The notes beneath the pieces are model-generated. The model was not told the DNA's origin, did no database searches, and worked only from the letters and a program-made list of their open reading frames with translations. Below, piece after piece: positions 34,736 to 43,209 of a stretch of DNA of 44,286 nucleotides; position 1 is the first letter of the stretch; each line of letters opens with the position of its first letter. The stretch lies in assembly GCA_900543145.1 (NCBI GenBank), contig UQPZ01000014.1, forward strand, positions 1 through 44,286. Reading direction: 5' to 3'. The translations under genes were made by a program, and so were the position numbers. This stretch comes from an uncultured Ruminococcus sp. GTDB lineage: Bacteria > Bacillota > Clostridia > Oscillospirales > Ruminococcaceae.

Positions 34736-36073
34736 ATGAAATTAAAACGGCTGCTGGCGTCGGCAATGGCGGGTTTTATTGCAGTTGGTGGAGTTGTAGG
34801 CGGCAGTATTATAGGATCCGCTGACGAAACAATATATGAGAGGGAAGTTTTTAACGGCGCTCTTGGGGGTTACGGAACAGCATATCAATTAAGGTATGAT
34901 ATTTCAGAATATCCCTTCTGTAACGGAAAGAACGGTGAAAAAATACGAGTTACATTTAAAAACGGCAGTGATGTAATTAACAATGGAGTTAATATTAAAG
35001 CAATTTGCTTAAATAAGACCGACCAAAGTGATGTTGCAAGAAAAACCAAACTTATAAAAACAACCGGTATTCCTGAAGCGGAGGTTACAGAAACCTTTGA
35101 TTTAGGGGAATTTCTAAGTGATGTAACTCATAACGATAAGACAGGTGTTAACGGTGAATCTGCCCGTGATGATGTTGTAGCTTTAGCTTTTGCTACTGCC
35201 GGAAGTTCCAAATTGGGTAACCTCGTATTAAATAATGAAATTAAAGTTGAAGTTCTTACACCTTTAGAGAAAGCGCCTGAAGAGTCGTCCTCTGAAGCTG
35301 AGTCTTCGTCAGAAGCGGAATCTTCATCTGCGGATGTATCGTCATCAGAAACTGATCCCTCTGACCTGACTGTATATAAAGAGATTGATTTAGGTAATTT
35401 TGATGTCGGCACATCATGGGGTTCTTCTAAGGGACTTGCAGCTGATAATTTTGCAGACGCAAAAGCGGGTGATACGGTTACCTTGGATTTTACGGAAAAC
35501 AGCTCAGAATATTATTGGCAGCTTAAGATAATGAGCGCTGCCGACGGCTGGCCTCCTCTCAGCGGACCTTCTCCTTTAAATGCTTATCAATGTGTGGAGC
35601 TAGCGGCAGGAGATATGACATTTTCATTTAAACTTACCGAAGATGACGTAGCTACGCTGAAAGCTAACGGTATGATGTTAAGCGGCTACGGCGTGACATA
35701 TACAAAGCTTACGCTTGCTGCACCCGGCGGTGATTCCTCGTCTTCTGATGTATCATCAGAAACCTCATCGGAGGTATCCTCTGAAACAAGCAGTGAGATC
35801 AGCAGTTCTGATGTTTCATCTGAAGCAGTAACTTCATCTGAAGCTGATTTGTCAAGCGCAGATACAAATACTTCATCAACAGCGGATACGTCTTCAAAAT
35901 CCGATGTGAGCGCAAGTACAGCTGTTTCGTCAGCAGCTTCTTCAAAGAGCGCGTCTTCCGCAGGTTCAAAGCCGTCTGATTCAGTTCCTAATACAGGAGT
36001 AGCCGGCGGATTGTCCGCAGCTGTTATTCTCAGCATTGCAGGAATAGCTGCTATAAAAAAGAAGAATAGTTAA
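34736..36073 (+). CDS. Wall-anchored two-domain surface protein
   Basis: A 445-residue protein with a signal peptide (~1-29). Module 1 (~30-180) opens YEREVFNGALGGYGTAYQL. A Ser/Glu-rich linker follows, then module 2 (~215-330), which resembles carbohydrate-binding beta-sandwiches (DLGNFDVGTSWGSS, YYWQLKIMSAADGWPPL). A long Ser/Thr/Asp-rich stalk (~340-410) and a sorting signal (SVPNTG, hydrophobic stretch, IKKKNS) end it. VPNTG is another LPxTG variant, like VANTG in the FIVAR protein, so the same sortase probably anchors both. ATG 34736 follows GGAGGTAGATG. It is probably a substrate-binding protein; the binding specificity is unknown. Confidence 0.75.
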   Translation: MKLKRLLASAMAGFIAVGGVVGGSIIGSADETIYEREVFNGALGGYGTAYQLRYDISEYPFCNGKNGEKIRVTFKNGSDVINNGVNIKAICLNKTDQSDVARKTKLIKTTGIPEAEVTETFDLGEFLSDVTHNDKTGVNGESARDDVVALAFATAGSSKLGNLVLNNEIKVEVLTPLEKAPEESSSEAESSSEAESSSADVSSSETDPSDLTVYKEIDLGNFDVGTSWGSSKGLAADNFADAKAGDTVTLDFTENSSEYYWQLKIMSAADGWPPLSGPSPLNAYQCVELAAGDMTFSFKLTEDDVATLKANGMMLSGYGVTYTKLTLAAPGGDSSSSDVSSETSSEVSSETSSEISSSDVSSEAVTSSEADLSSADTNTSSTADTSSKSDVSASTAVSSAASSKSASSAGSKPSDSVPNTGVAGGLSAAVILSIAGIAAIKKKNS

Positions 36074-36113
36074 AAATAAAATTTAAAATTAAAGAACAAA
36101 AATATTCCTTGTA

Positions 36114-36148
36114 ATAAAACTGCACTGTTTAATACGGTGCAGTTTATT
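36114..36148 (+). terminator. Terminator
   Basis: ATAAACTGCAC pairs with GTGCAGTTTAT, after the wall-anchored protein gene. The T tract is interrupted. Confidence 0.7.
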
Positions 36149-36209
36149 ATTTATAAGAGTATATATTTTAAAAACGGGTATAATTACATATGAAAGGAGA
36201 TGCTTTTAA

Positions 36210-36644
36210 ATGGCTGAAAATGATACAACAAAGCTTCTGACAGAATGTAATTCGGGAATACAGATGGGGGTTGAGTCATTAAACGAAATGCTTCCCTCTG
36301 TAAAGAATGAAAAGCTTAAAAAAGTAATGACAGAATGTAGGGAAACACATAAGCGGCTGGGCGATAAAACTCATAAGCTTCTTAATCAGTACGGACAAAG
36401 CACAAAGGAACCGCACCCTGTTGCTAAGAGTATGTCATGGATGAAAACCAACTTTAAGCTGGCAGTTGAAAACTCTGACAGTACGATTGCCGATCTGCTG
36501 ACCGACGGCTGTAATATGGGAGTAAAATCACTTAACAGATACCTAAACCAATACACCGGGGCAGATGAAGAAGTTACCGAAATAACAAAAGATCTGATAA
36601 AGTCGGAGCAGAAGCTTGTAACCGATGTAAAAGAATTTCTTTAA
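36210..36644 (+). CDS. Ferritin-like DUF2383 protein
   Basis: A 144-residue all-helical protein with an internal two-fold repeat: LLTECNSGIQMGVESLNEML in the first half and LLTDGCNMGVKSLNRYLNQY in the second. This matches the DUF2383 ferritin-like families found in spore-formers. Consensus AAAGGAG precedes ATG 36210. It has its own terminator and lies just before the cotJ operon, so a link to the spore coat or to stress is possible. No direct evidence of metal binding is visible. Confidence 0.7.
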   Translation: MAENDTTKLLTECNSGIQMGVESLNEMLPSVKNEKLKKVMTECRETHKRLGDKTHKLLNQYGQSTKEPHPVAKSMSWMKTNFKLAVENSDSTIADLLTDGCNMGVKSLNRYLNQYTGADEEVTEITKDLIKSEQKLVTDVKEFL

Positions 36645-36647
36645 ATA

Positions 36648-36684
36648 AATTAAGAGCCGAAGAATTATCTCCGGCTCTTAATTT
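36648..36684 (+). terminator. Terminator of the DUF2383 gene
   Basis: AATTAAGAGCCG pairs with CGGCTCTTAATT. Confidence 0.8.
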
Positions 36685-36788
36685 ATTCTGTTTTATTCCG
36701 GTATCAGAAGTAACCGGATACTTGTTTCGGACATATAATAAAGTGTTACGCATTGTGATACAGAACAAGTAACAGGAGTGATTTAATA

Positions 36789-37040
36789 ATGGATTTTATG
36801 GAGAGCGGACTGCTTGGAAAAATCCTTGACGCAGAGGACTCAAAACCCTGTATGGGTAAAAACTGTCCCATGCCGCAGGGTGCGTTTCCTCCGGATACGC
36901 CTGTAGCAATGGCATATGTGCCTTTCCAGAGCTGGGAAAAGCCGTATGACTCTGACGCAGGCTTATCGAGAGGTACGGTTTTTCCGTCGCTTGATAAACC
37001 GTTTATCGGAGAGGAGGCGGTAAGGCGTGGCAATGTCTGA
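36789..37040 (+). CDS. cotJA: Spore coat associated protein CotJA
   Basis: An 83-residue protein whose second half has the CotJA signature: PVAMAYVPFQSWEKPYD, then LSRGTVFPSLDKPFIGEE. CotJA is a small inner-coat component made in the mother cell. A Cys/Pro-rich stretch (KPCMGKNCPMPQG) precedes this core. The gene overlaps cotJB by 14 bp, and the three cotJ genes form one operon as in Bacillus. Confidence 0.9.
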   Translation: MDFMESGLLGKILDAEDSKPCMGKNCPMPQGAFPPDTPVAMAYVPFQSWEKPYDSDAGLSRGTVFPSLDKPFIGEEAVRRGNV

Positions 37041-37287
37041 AAAGCAGCGTTTAATGAGAAAGGTACAGGCTGCTACCTTTGCCTTAGTCGAGGCTAACCT
37101 ATATTTGGACAGTCATCCGACTTGCCGCAATGGTCTTGAGTATTTTGAGCAGCACAAGGCTGAGTATGAGAAAGTCGTCAGGGAATATGAGGAGAAGTTC
37201 GGTCCTCTGACAGCAGGTGCGTCGAACAACCCGAAGAGATGGGAATGGGTAAGTACGCCGTTTCCCTGGGAAAGGGGTGAAAGTTAA
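37027..37287 (+). CDS. cotJB: Spore coat protein CotJB
   Basis: An 86-residue protein with the CotJB pattern: MRKVQAATFALVEANLYLDS, HPTCRNGLEYF, and a C-terminal WEWVSTPFPWE. GTG 37027 has GAGGAGG nine bases upstream and is preferred to ATG 37033. It overlaps cotJA at its start and cotJC at its end (TAATG), so translation is coupled. Confidence 0.9.
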   Translation: MAMSEKQRLMRKVQAATFALVEANLYLDSHPTCRNGLEYFEQHKAEYEKVVREYEEKFGPLTAGASNNPKRWEWVSTPFPWERGES

Positions 37288-37886
37288 TGTGGCAGTATGA
37301 AAAGAAACTGGAATATCCGGTTAACATCAAGAACCCTAATCCTGCGCTTGCAAAGGTAATTATCAGTCAGCTTGGCGGCCCGGACGGCGAATTGGGAGCT
37401 TCATTAAGGTATCTTAATCAGCGTTATGCAGCGCCGTGCAGAGAAGTTCAGGCTATATTGACAGATGTAGGAACAGAAGAATTAGCTCACATGGAGATAG
37501 TTTCCGCTATACTGTATCAGCTTACCAGGAATCTTTCGATCAAAGAGATAAAGGAAAGCGGATTTGACACTTACTTTGTTGATCATACAACGGGTATTTA
37601 TCCTATAGCAGCTTCCGGAATGCCTTTTTCAGCCAGCACCTTCCAATCTACCGGAGACGCTATAACAGACCTTACAGAGGATCTCGCAGCGGAGCAAAAA
37701 GCTCGTACTACCTACGACAACATTTTGCGCCTTGCCGACGATCCCGATGTAAGAGACCCTATAAAGTTTCTTAGAGAGCGTGAGATCGTTCACTTCCAGC
37801 GTTTCGGCGAAGGACTGCGAATGGTTCAGGATATGCTTGATTCAAAAAACTTCTATGCGTTTAACCCTAGCTTTGATAAAAGGTAA
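37287..37886 (+). CDS. cotJC: CotJC, manganese-catalase-family coat protein
   Basis: A 199-residue protein of the non-haem manganese catalase family. Visible metal-ligand motifs are GELGASLRYLNQR, TEELAHMEIV, DLAAEQKARTTYD and REREIVHFQRFGEGL. These supply the Glu/His ligands of a di-manganese site that breaks down hydrogen peroxide. In spore-formers CotJC sits in the coat. Length is normal for the family. It ends the cotJ operon before a strong terminator. Confidence 0.92.
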   Translation: MWQYEKKLEYPVNIKNPNPALAKVIISQLGGPDGELGASLRYLNQRYAAPCREVQAILTDVGTEELAHMEIVSAILYQLTRNLSIKEIKESGFDTYFVDHTTGIYPIAASGMPFSASTFQSTGDAITDLTEDLAAEQKARTTYDNILRLADDPDVRDPIKFLREREIVHFQRFGEGLRMVQDMLDSKNFYAFNPSFDKR

Positions 37887-37894
37887 ATTATACC

Positions 37895-37931
37895 GCCTGT
37901 ATGCCGTTTTTGGGCATACAGGCAGTTTTTT
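37895..37931 (+). terminator. Terminator of the cotJ operon
   Basis: GCCTGTATGCC pairs with GGCATACAGGC, followed by AGT6. Confidence 0.95.
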
Positions 37932-37969
37932 GCAATGTCGATTTGTGACGCTTGAGGCATTTATATATT

Positions 37970-38019
37970 AATTTGTGTAAAATAACTAAATTTCAGGTTC
38001 AAAATTTTACACACAAATT
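37970..38019. promoter_or_regulatory. Inverted repeat upstream of cas3, possible operator
   Basis: AATTTGTGTAAAAT (37970-37983) is repeated in inverse as ATTTTACACACAAATT (38004-38019, with two extra bases), 20 bases apart. It ends 45 bases before the cas3 -10 box. No T run follows, so it is not a terminator. Confidence 0.5.
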
Positions 38020-38061
38020 TGTAAAAGTACAAAAAAATGACCACCAAATTGAAAAAAAATG

Positions 38062-38070
38062 TGGTATAAT
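38062..38070 (+). promoter_or_regulatory. Extended -10 promoter of the cas operon
   Basis: TGGTATAAT (38062-38070) with no good -35, about 32 bases before the cas3 start. It is a weak or activator-dependent candidate. Confidence 0.55.
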
Positions 38071-38101
38071 GTAAATAGATGATATGAAAGGGAGGAATTT
38101 T

Positions 38102-40492
38102 GTGGAATACACTGCTCATATACGTGAAACTGACGGAAGAGAACAAACTGTAGGGGAACATACGGAAGGCGTAAAGAAGCTGTCTGTGATGTTTGCTGAA
38201 AGTTACGGTGTCTCAGCTATAGCTGCTGTTGCCGCATTGGTTCATGATATTGGCAAGCTTACCGTAGATTTTGCTGACTATATACATAACCGGAACAGCT
38301 ATGCCAGGGGAGATATAGACCACAGCTATGCCGGAGCGAAGTATATAATGGAGCTTGCCGGAAAAGTCGGCGGCCAGGAGGTCGATGCTGCCGCAAAGCT
38401 TATCGCGCATATCGTAATATCTCATCACGGACTTCACGACTGGATAGACAAAGAGTGTAATGACTATTTTAAGAAGCGTATTTCAAAGTCGGACAGATAT
38501 GATGAAATACATAAAGCCGTAGGTACAGTTGTACAGGAGGACGAGCTTATCAGTCTGCTGAAAACAGCGGCGGATGAACATATGAATATGCTCATGAAGC
38601 TTCTGGATCTAAGCGATAAGACCGAAAAGCTCAGCAGCAAAAAAAATATAAAGTATACGCTGTTTGCCTTTTATATGGGAATGTATGAAAGATTGTGCCA
38701 GTCGGTGCTTGTAGACGCAGACCGTACAGATACGTCGGATTTTATGTCAGAAACTGTTTCATGCGAGGCGGATACGCAGCAGCTTTGGGAAAGTATGCGA
38801 AAAAATATCAGGGATAAATGCGACAGCTTCAGAGCTGATAAAAGTCCTTTATCGGTAATAAGAACTGATATATCGGACAGGTGCGCTGAATTTGCTTCTG
38901 AAAAAAGAGGAATATGCAGGCTCATAGTTCCGACAGGCGGAGGAAAGACTATATCGTCTGTTAGATTTGCGGCGGATTACTGCGGCAATTTTAAAAAGAA
39001 AAAAATCATATATGTTGCGCCGTTCATGTCTATACTTGAACAGAACAGCGGAGAAATAGGCGCTTTAGTCGGAGATAAAAGCCTTTTCTTAGAGCATTAT
39101 TCAAATATCGTAAGTGAAATAGAAGGCGCTGAGGAGCTAGCCGATTACGAGCTTAAATGCGATAAATGGGATTCTCCCGTAATAGCTACTACAATGGTAC
39201 AGTTCCTTAATACTTTATTTCTCGGAAAAATGACGTCGGTAAGAAGATTCCACCGTCTTGCAGATTCGGTTATTATTATTGACGAGGTTCAGTCGATACC
39301 GCTGAAATGTGTGTATTTGTTTAATCTGGCAATGAATTTTCTTTCAGGAATATGCGGCTGTACTATTGTTCTTTGCTCTGCTACTCAGCCTGATTTTGAA
39401 AATACCGATTATCCTATCATACTTGACGAGGAGTACAGTATGACAGGAGATCACAGCGCTGATTTTCAGCAGCTTCAGCGTACCGAGCTTATACCTCTGC
39501 TTAAAACTGAAGGCTATACCTTTGCGGAGGCAGCTGCTTTCAGTTGTGAAAAATATCTTGAAAACGGCAATCTGCTTTTGATAGCAAATACAAAAAAGTC
39601 AGTTTATAATCTATTTGTATCAATTAAGGAAATAGTTGACAGAATGCCCGACGAGCAAAAGCCGGTCGTTATACATTTAAGCACAAATATGTGTCCTCGT
39701 CATAGAAAAGACAAGATAAATGAGATAAGAGAGCTGCTCGATAAAAAAATGCCTGTTATATGCGTAACTACTCAGCTTATCGAAGCCGGAGTGGATATTT
39801 CCTTTAACTGTGTTGTCAGATCGCTGGCGGGAATGGATAATTTCGCACAGGCGGCTGGAAGGTGCAATCGAAACGGCAGGGATAAAATCCGTCCGGTTTA
39901 TGTAATAAATCTTTGTGAGGAAAAGCTGGCTTACCTGAAGGAAATAACAGCCGCACAGGATATTTCAAGACAGTTTTTATCAGCCGATTTCAAAGACTAT
40001 CTGGGCGTTGAAGTCATGTCGCTTTATTTCAGGAAGCTGTATAAAGAGTTTGAAAGAGAACTTGGCTATAAAGAAAATGTCATGGGTACTGATACTACGC
40101 TGCTGAATCTGCTGTCTTTGAACAGTTACCGTTTTGAATTATCCGAAAGCAATGATAAATTTATCTCTCAGGCATTTGCTACAGCCGGAAAGCTGTTCTG
40201 CGTCATATCAGAAAATACAAGGGATATTTTGGTGCCGTATAATGAAGAAGCCGAGGAAATTATTCTTGAGCTTAATTCTGAAATAAGACCCGGCAGAGAA
40301 ACCGAGCTTTTGAGAAAGGCTCAAAAATACACGGTTAGCGTATATCATGACGCATTTAAAGCGCTTCGTTCAGATAACGCCGTATATGAGCTGAGATCAG
40401 GCGGTGTATTTGCACTTAAAAAGGAGTTCTATGATACTGTAGATCTTGGTATCAAACGTGAAAATATTCAGCGTGAGGTTTTGATATTTTGA
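38102..40492 (+). CDS. cas3: Type I-C Cas3 helicase-nuclease
   Basis: A 796-residue protein. The HD nuclease domain (~1-210) shows H20 in GEHTEG, the HD pair in LVHDIGK (~48-49), HSYAGAKY and ISHHGLHD. The superfamily 2 helicase follows: Walker A PTGGGKT (~276-283), DEVQ in IIDEVQSI (~394), LCSATQPD and QAAGRCNRNGR (~582). It degrades DNA marked by Cascade. GTG 38102 was chosen because GGGAGG lies six bases upstream; ATG 38084 overlaps that ribosome binding site. It is first in the operon, 140 bp ahead of cas5c, the standard I-C order. Confidence 0.95.
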   Translation: MEYTAHIRETDGREQTVGEHTEGVKKLSVMFAESYGVSAIAAVAALVHDIGKLTVDFADYIHNRNSYARGDIDHSYAGAKYIMELAGKVGGQEVDAAAKLIAHIVISHHGLHDWIDKECNDYFKKRISKSDRYDEIHKAVGTVVQEDELISLLKTAADEHMNMLMKLLDLSDKTEKLSSKKNIKYTLFAFYMGMYERLCQSVLVDADRTDTSDFMSETVSCEADTQQLWESMRKNIRDKCDSFRADKSPLSVIRTDISDRCAEFASEKRGICRLIVPTGGGKTISSVRFAADYCGNFKKKKIIYVAPFMSILEQNSGEIGALVGDKSLFLEHYSNIVSEIEGAEELADYELKCDKWDSPVIATTMVQFLNTLFLGKMTSVRRFHRLADSVIIIDEVQSIPLKCVYLFNLAMNFLSGICGCTIVLCSATQPDFENTDYPIILDEEYSMTGDHSADFQQLQRTELIPLLKTEGYTFAEAAAFSCEKYLENGNLLLIANTKKSVYNLFVSIKEIVDRMPDEQKPVVIHLSTNMCPRHRKDKINEIRELLDKKMPVICVTTQLIEAGVDISFNCVVRSLAGMDNFAQAAGRCNRNGRDKIRPVYVINLCEEKLAYLKEITAAQDISRQFLSADFKDYLGVEVMSLYFRKLYKEFERELGYKENVMGTDTTLLNLLSLNSYRFELSESNDKFISQAFATAGKLFCVISENTRDILVPYNEEAEEIILELNSEIRPGRETELLRKAQKYTVSVYHDAFKALRSDNAVYELRSGGVFALKKEFYDTVDLGIKRENIQREVLIF

Positions 40493-40634
40493 AAAAGAAT
40501 TTACTGTATAGAAGTGCCATGCGGTAAATTCAAAATCCGCGCCGAATTACAGCGATAATATAATAAATCATGGATTAATCAGTATATAATATTAAACTTA
40601 TTATATAAACACGTCAGAAAAAAGGAGTGATACA

Positions 40635-41384
40635 ATGAGCAAACCCAACTACCGCAATACGGTCGAGTTTTCCGTCAGCGGCGAGTATGCGTTGTTTTCG
40701 GACATTCTTACCCGACCGGGACTGGAGAAGTTCTCATATCCGGTGCCTACATATGAGTCGCTGAAAGGTATACTTGCGTCGATCTACTGGAAGCCTACGT
40801 TCGTCTGGATAATTGATTCGGTAAGAGTAATGAAGCCTATCCTTACTATTCGTAAGGGAACCAGACCCATAAAATACGGCGGCGGCAACGATCTGGCTTA
40901 CTGTACATATTTAAGAGATGTAAGCTATCAGGTCAGGGCGCATTTTGAATGGAACGAGAACCGTCCGGAGCTTGCCGAGGATCGGAACGAGAACAAGCAC
41001 CATAATATTGCCAAAAGAATGATAGAAAGGGGAGGAAGAAGAGATTGTTATCTTGGAACTCGGGAATGTCAGGCATATGCTGAACCCTGCGTTTTCGGAG
41101 AAGGAAAAGGCGCGTATGATGAAGAGGACGAAATATTATACGGGATCATGCTCCATGGAATAACTTACTGTGACGAAGCAGTCTGCGATGAAGACAAGGG
41201 TAAGATGACTGTGCGTCTGTGGCAGCCTGTAATGAAAAACGGAGTAATTGATTTTATCCGTCCGGAGGAATGCACTATTAAACGGCATATCAAGGAAATG
41301 CCTATGAAGAAGTTCGGAAAAGAACTGAACAATTTCAGCGGACTTGACGAATTCAGCGGAGGTGACGGAAGTGAGCTGGACTAA
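40635..41384 (+). CDS. cas5c: Cas5c (Cas5d), pre-crRNA processing endonuclease
   Basis: A 249-residue protein starting with the Cas5 strand VEFSVSGEYALFSDILTRPG and the TYESLKGILASIYWKP region. YLRDVSYQVRAHFEW and CYLGTRECQAYAEP follow, typical of the I-C form. In type I-C this protein replaces Cas6, cutting the pre-crRNA and remaining as a Cascade subunit. Lys/His-rich NENKHHNIAKRMIERGGRRD probably supplies active-site residues. Consensus AAGGAGTG precedes ATG 40635. The end overlaps cas8c by 14 bp. Confidence 0.93.
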   Translation: MSKPNYRNTVEFSVSGEYALFSDILTRPGLEKFSYPVPTYESLKGILASIYWKPTFVWIIDSVRVMKPILTIRKGTRPIKYGGGNDLAYCTYLRDVSYQVRAHFEWNENRPELAEDRNENKHHNIAKRMIERGGRRDCYLGTRECQAYAEPCVFGEGKGAYDEEDEILYGIMLHGITYCDEAVCDEDKGKMTVRLWQPVMKNGVIDFIRPEECTIKRHIKEMPMKKFGKELNNFSGLDEFSGGDGSELD

Positions 41385-43206
41385 CGAGCTTTATAAGGTT
41401 TATGAGAGCAACTGCGGAAATACAGAATGTGATCCTCAGCTTCTTCCTATTTCTCATTCTACTGCAAATGCGCAGATAGAATTAACGCTGAGCGAAAGCG
41501 GTGAGTTTAAGTCTGCAAGGACAGTTGTGAAGTCTGACGCAGTAACTGTAATACCGGTTACAGAAGGTTCTGCCGTCAGGTCTTCCAATCCATGTCCTCA
41601 TCCTTTTGCGGACAAGCTTGTTTATATTGCAGGCGATTACGGAGATTATGTTTCCGATAACAAAGACTGTTTTGAGGCGTATCTTGCACAGCTTAAAGCA
41701 TGGGAGCAGTCTGATTCGGGTCATGCCGCAGTTACGGCGGTTTATCGGTATCTTGAGAAGCGCTGCTTAATAAAGGATCTAATCGCTGCCGGCGTTCTCA
41801 TACAGGATGAGAGCGGAAGACTTAAGGATAAGGTCAGTATTGAGGGAATAAAACAGGAAGATGCATTTGTAAGGTTTCGAATAGAGTATACCGATATAAT
41901 GCGGGAATCCCGTACATGGGAAGATAAAACGCTTTACGACTGTTTTGTTGAGTACAATTCCGATATGATGGGTAATGTTCAGCTTTGCTATGCTACCGGA
42001 AGAGAGCTGCCATGTACATATAAGCATCCGTCAAAGATACGCAATTCCGGAGACATGGGCAAACTTATATCCGCAAACGATAAAAGCGGCTTTGCATATA
42101 GAGGAAGATTCGATAATAAGGAGCAGGCTCTTTCTGTAAGCTACGATTTTTCTCAGAAAATGCATAACGCTTTAAAATGGCTTATAAGGAGGCAGGGCGT
42201 AAATATTGAAAATTCTCTTATGCTTGTAATATGGGAAAGCGCTCTGCGCAAACTTCCCAATCCTATTGTAAGCTATGCCGGACTGCCTATCGGAGAAGAG
42301 GTTCAGTTTGCCGATACATATCCTGCATACAGGCAGTTTTTGTCGGAAGCAATCTTCGGCTATAGATCACAGTTGAAGCATGATTCAAAAGCTATGGTAA
42401 TGGGACTTGATTCAGCAACGACCGGACGTTTGTCAATAGTTTTGTATTCGGAGCTTTCGGGTTCGGGTTTTCTTACAAATGTAGAGAATTGGCATAGATG
42501 CTCTTCATGGTTAAGATTCAACGGTAAGCTTAAAGCGACAGTAGTAAATTCGTTCAGCCTGAAAGATCTTATCGAATGTGCTTTCGGAACAGAGCAGGGA
42601 AGCTTCATAAAATGCAAGCCTAAAGTTATGACAGATTATATGTGCAGACTTATTCCGTGTGTTACCGAAAACAGAAATATTCCTAAGGAGCTGGTAACGG
42701 CTCTTGTAAACAAGGCTTCAAATCCGCTTGCTTACAGTGAGTATTATAATTGGCAGAAGGTTCTTGAGGCGGCTTGTGCAATGTTAAGAAAAGCAAGGAC
42801 AGAAAAAACTAAAAATGAGGAGGAAAAAATGATGGCACTGGATTTAGATAATTGTGAAAGAAGCTATCTCTTCGGCAGACTTCTTGCTGTAGCAGATAAA
42901 GCAGAGTCTGATTCTTATGACGAAACGGACAAAAACAAACGTATTACAAATGCCAGAAGATACTGGCAGAGGTTTTCAACCAGACCGTCTCAAACATGGA
43001 AGGTTATTGAGGAGCGGTTAATACCTTATATCAATAAGCTTGAAAAAGGCAAAGCTGTTTATTATCAGAGTTTGATGAATGAGATCATGAGAAAATTCAT
43101 CACTGATGATTATACAAGCTCCAAAAGACTTGAGCCGAGCTATCTGTTGGGCTATCATAATCAATCAGAAGAATTTTATAAGTCTAAGAAAAACAAGGAG
43201 GAATAA
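41371..43206 (+). CDS. cas8c: Cas8c (Csd1), large subunit of type I-C Cascade
   Basis: A 611-residue protein that recognises the PAM and starts R-loop formation. Family features include SWTNELYKVYESN at the start, FADKLVYIAGDYGDY and LPNPIVSYAGLPIGEE, followed by MVMGLDSATTGRLSIVLY. GTG 41371 follows GGAGGTGA with correct spacing, inside the end of cas5c; the upstream TTG 41344 is not a likely start. The C-terminal fifth contains its own ribosome binding site and start for Cas11c (see 42829). Confidence 0.93.
   Translation: MSWTNELYKVYESNCGNTECDPQLLPISHSTANAQIELTLSESGEFKSARTVVKSDAVTVIPVTEGSAVRSSNPCPHPFADKLVYIAGDYGDYVSDNKDCFEAYLAQLKAWEQSDSGHAAVTAVYRYLEKRCLIKDLIAAGVLIQDESGRLKDKVSIEGIKQEDAFVRFRIEYTDIMRESRTWEDKTLYDCFVEYNSDMMGNVQLCYATGRELPCTYKHPSKIRNSGDMGKLISANDKSGFAYRGRFDNKEQALSVSYDFSQKMHNALKWLIRRQGVNIENSLMLVIWESALRKLPNPIVSYAGLPIGEEVQFADTYPAYRQFLSEAIFGYRSQLKHDSKAMVMGLDSATTGRLSIVLYSELSGSGFLTNVENWHRCSSWLRFNGKLKATVVNSFSLKDLIECAFGTEQGSFIKCKPKVMTDYMCRLIPCVTENRNIPKELVTALVNKASNPLAYSEYYNWQKVLEAACAMLRKARTEKTKNEEEKMMALDLDNCERSYLFGRLLAVADKAESDSYDETDKNKRITNARRYWQRFSTRPSQTWKVIEERLIPYINKLEKGKAVYYQSLMNEIMRKFITDDYTSSKRLEPSYLLGYHNQSEEFYKSKKNKEE
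42829..43206 (+). CDS. cas11c: Cas11c from an internal start within cas8c
   Basis: Inside cas8c and in the same frame, GAGGAGG (42817-42823) sits five bases before ATG 42829, with a second ATG directly after. The product would be 125 residues (MMALDLDNCERSYLFGRLLA ...), all helical, the size of the Cascade small subunit. Type I-C systems are known to make Cas11 by internal initiation in cas8c; a perfect ribosome binding site in mid-gene is the expected sign. Cas11 would line the belly of the complex and stabilise the displaced strand. Confidence 0.8.
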   Translation: MMALDLDNCERSYLFGRLLAVADKAESDSYDETDKNKRITNARRYWQRFSTRPSQTWKVIEERLIPYINKLEKGKAVYYQSLMNEIMRKFITDDYTSSKRLEPSYLLGYHNQSEEFYKSKKNKEE

Positions 43207-43209
43207 ACA

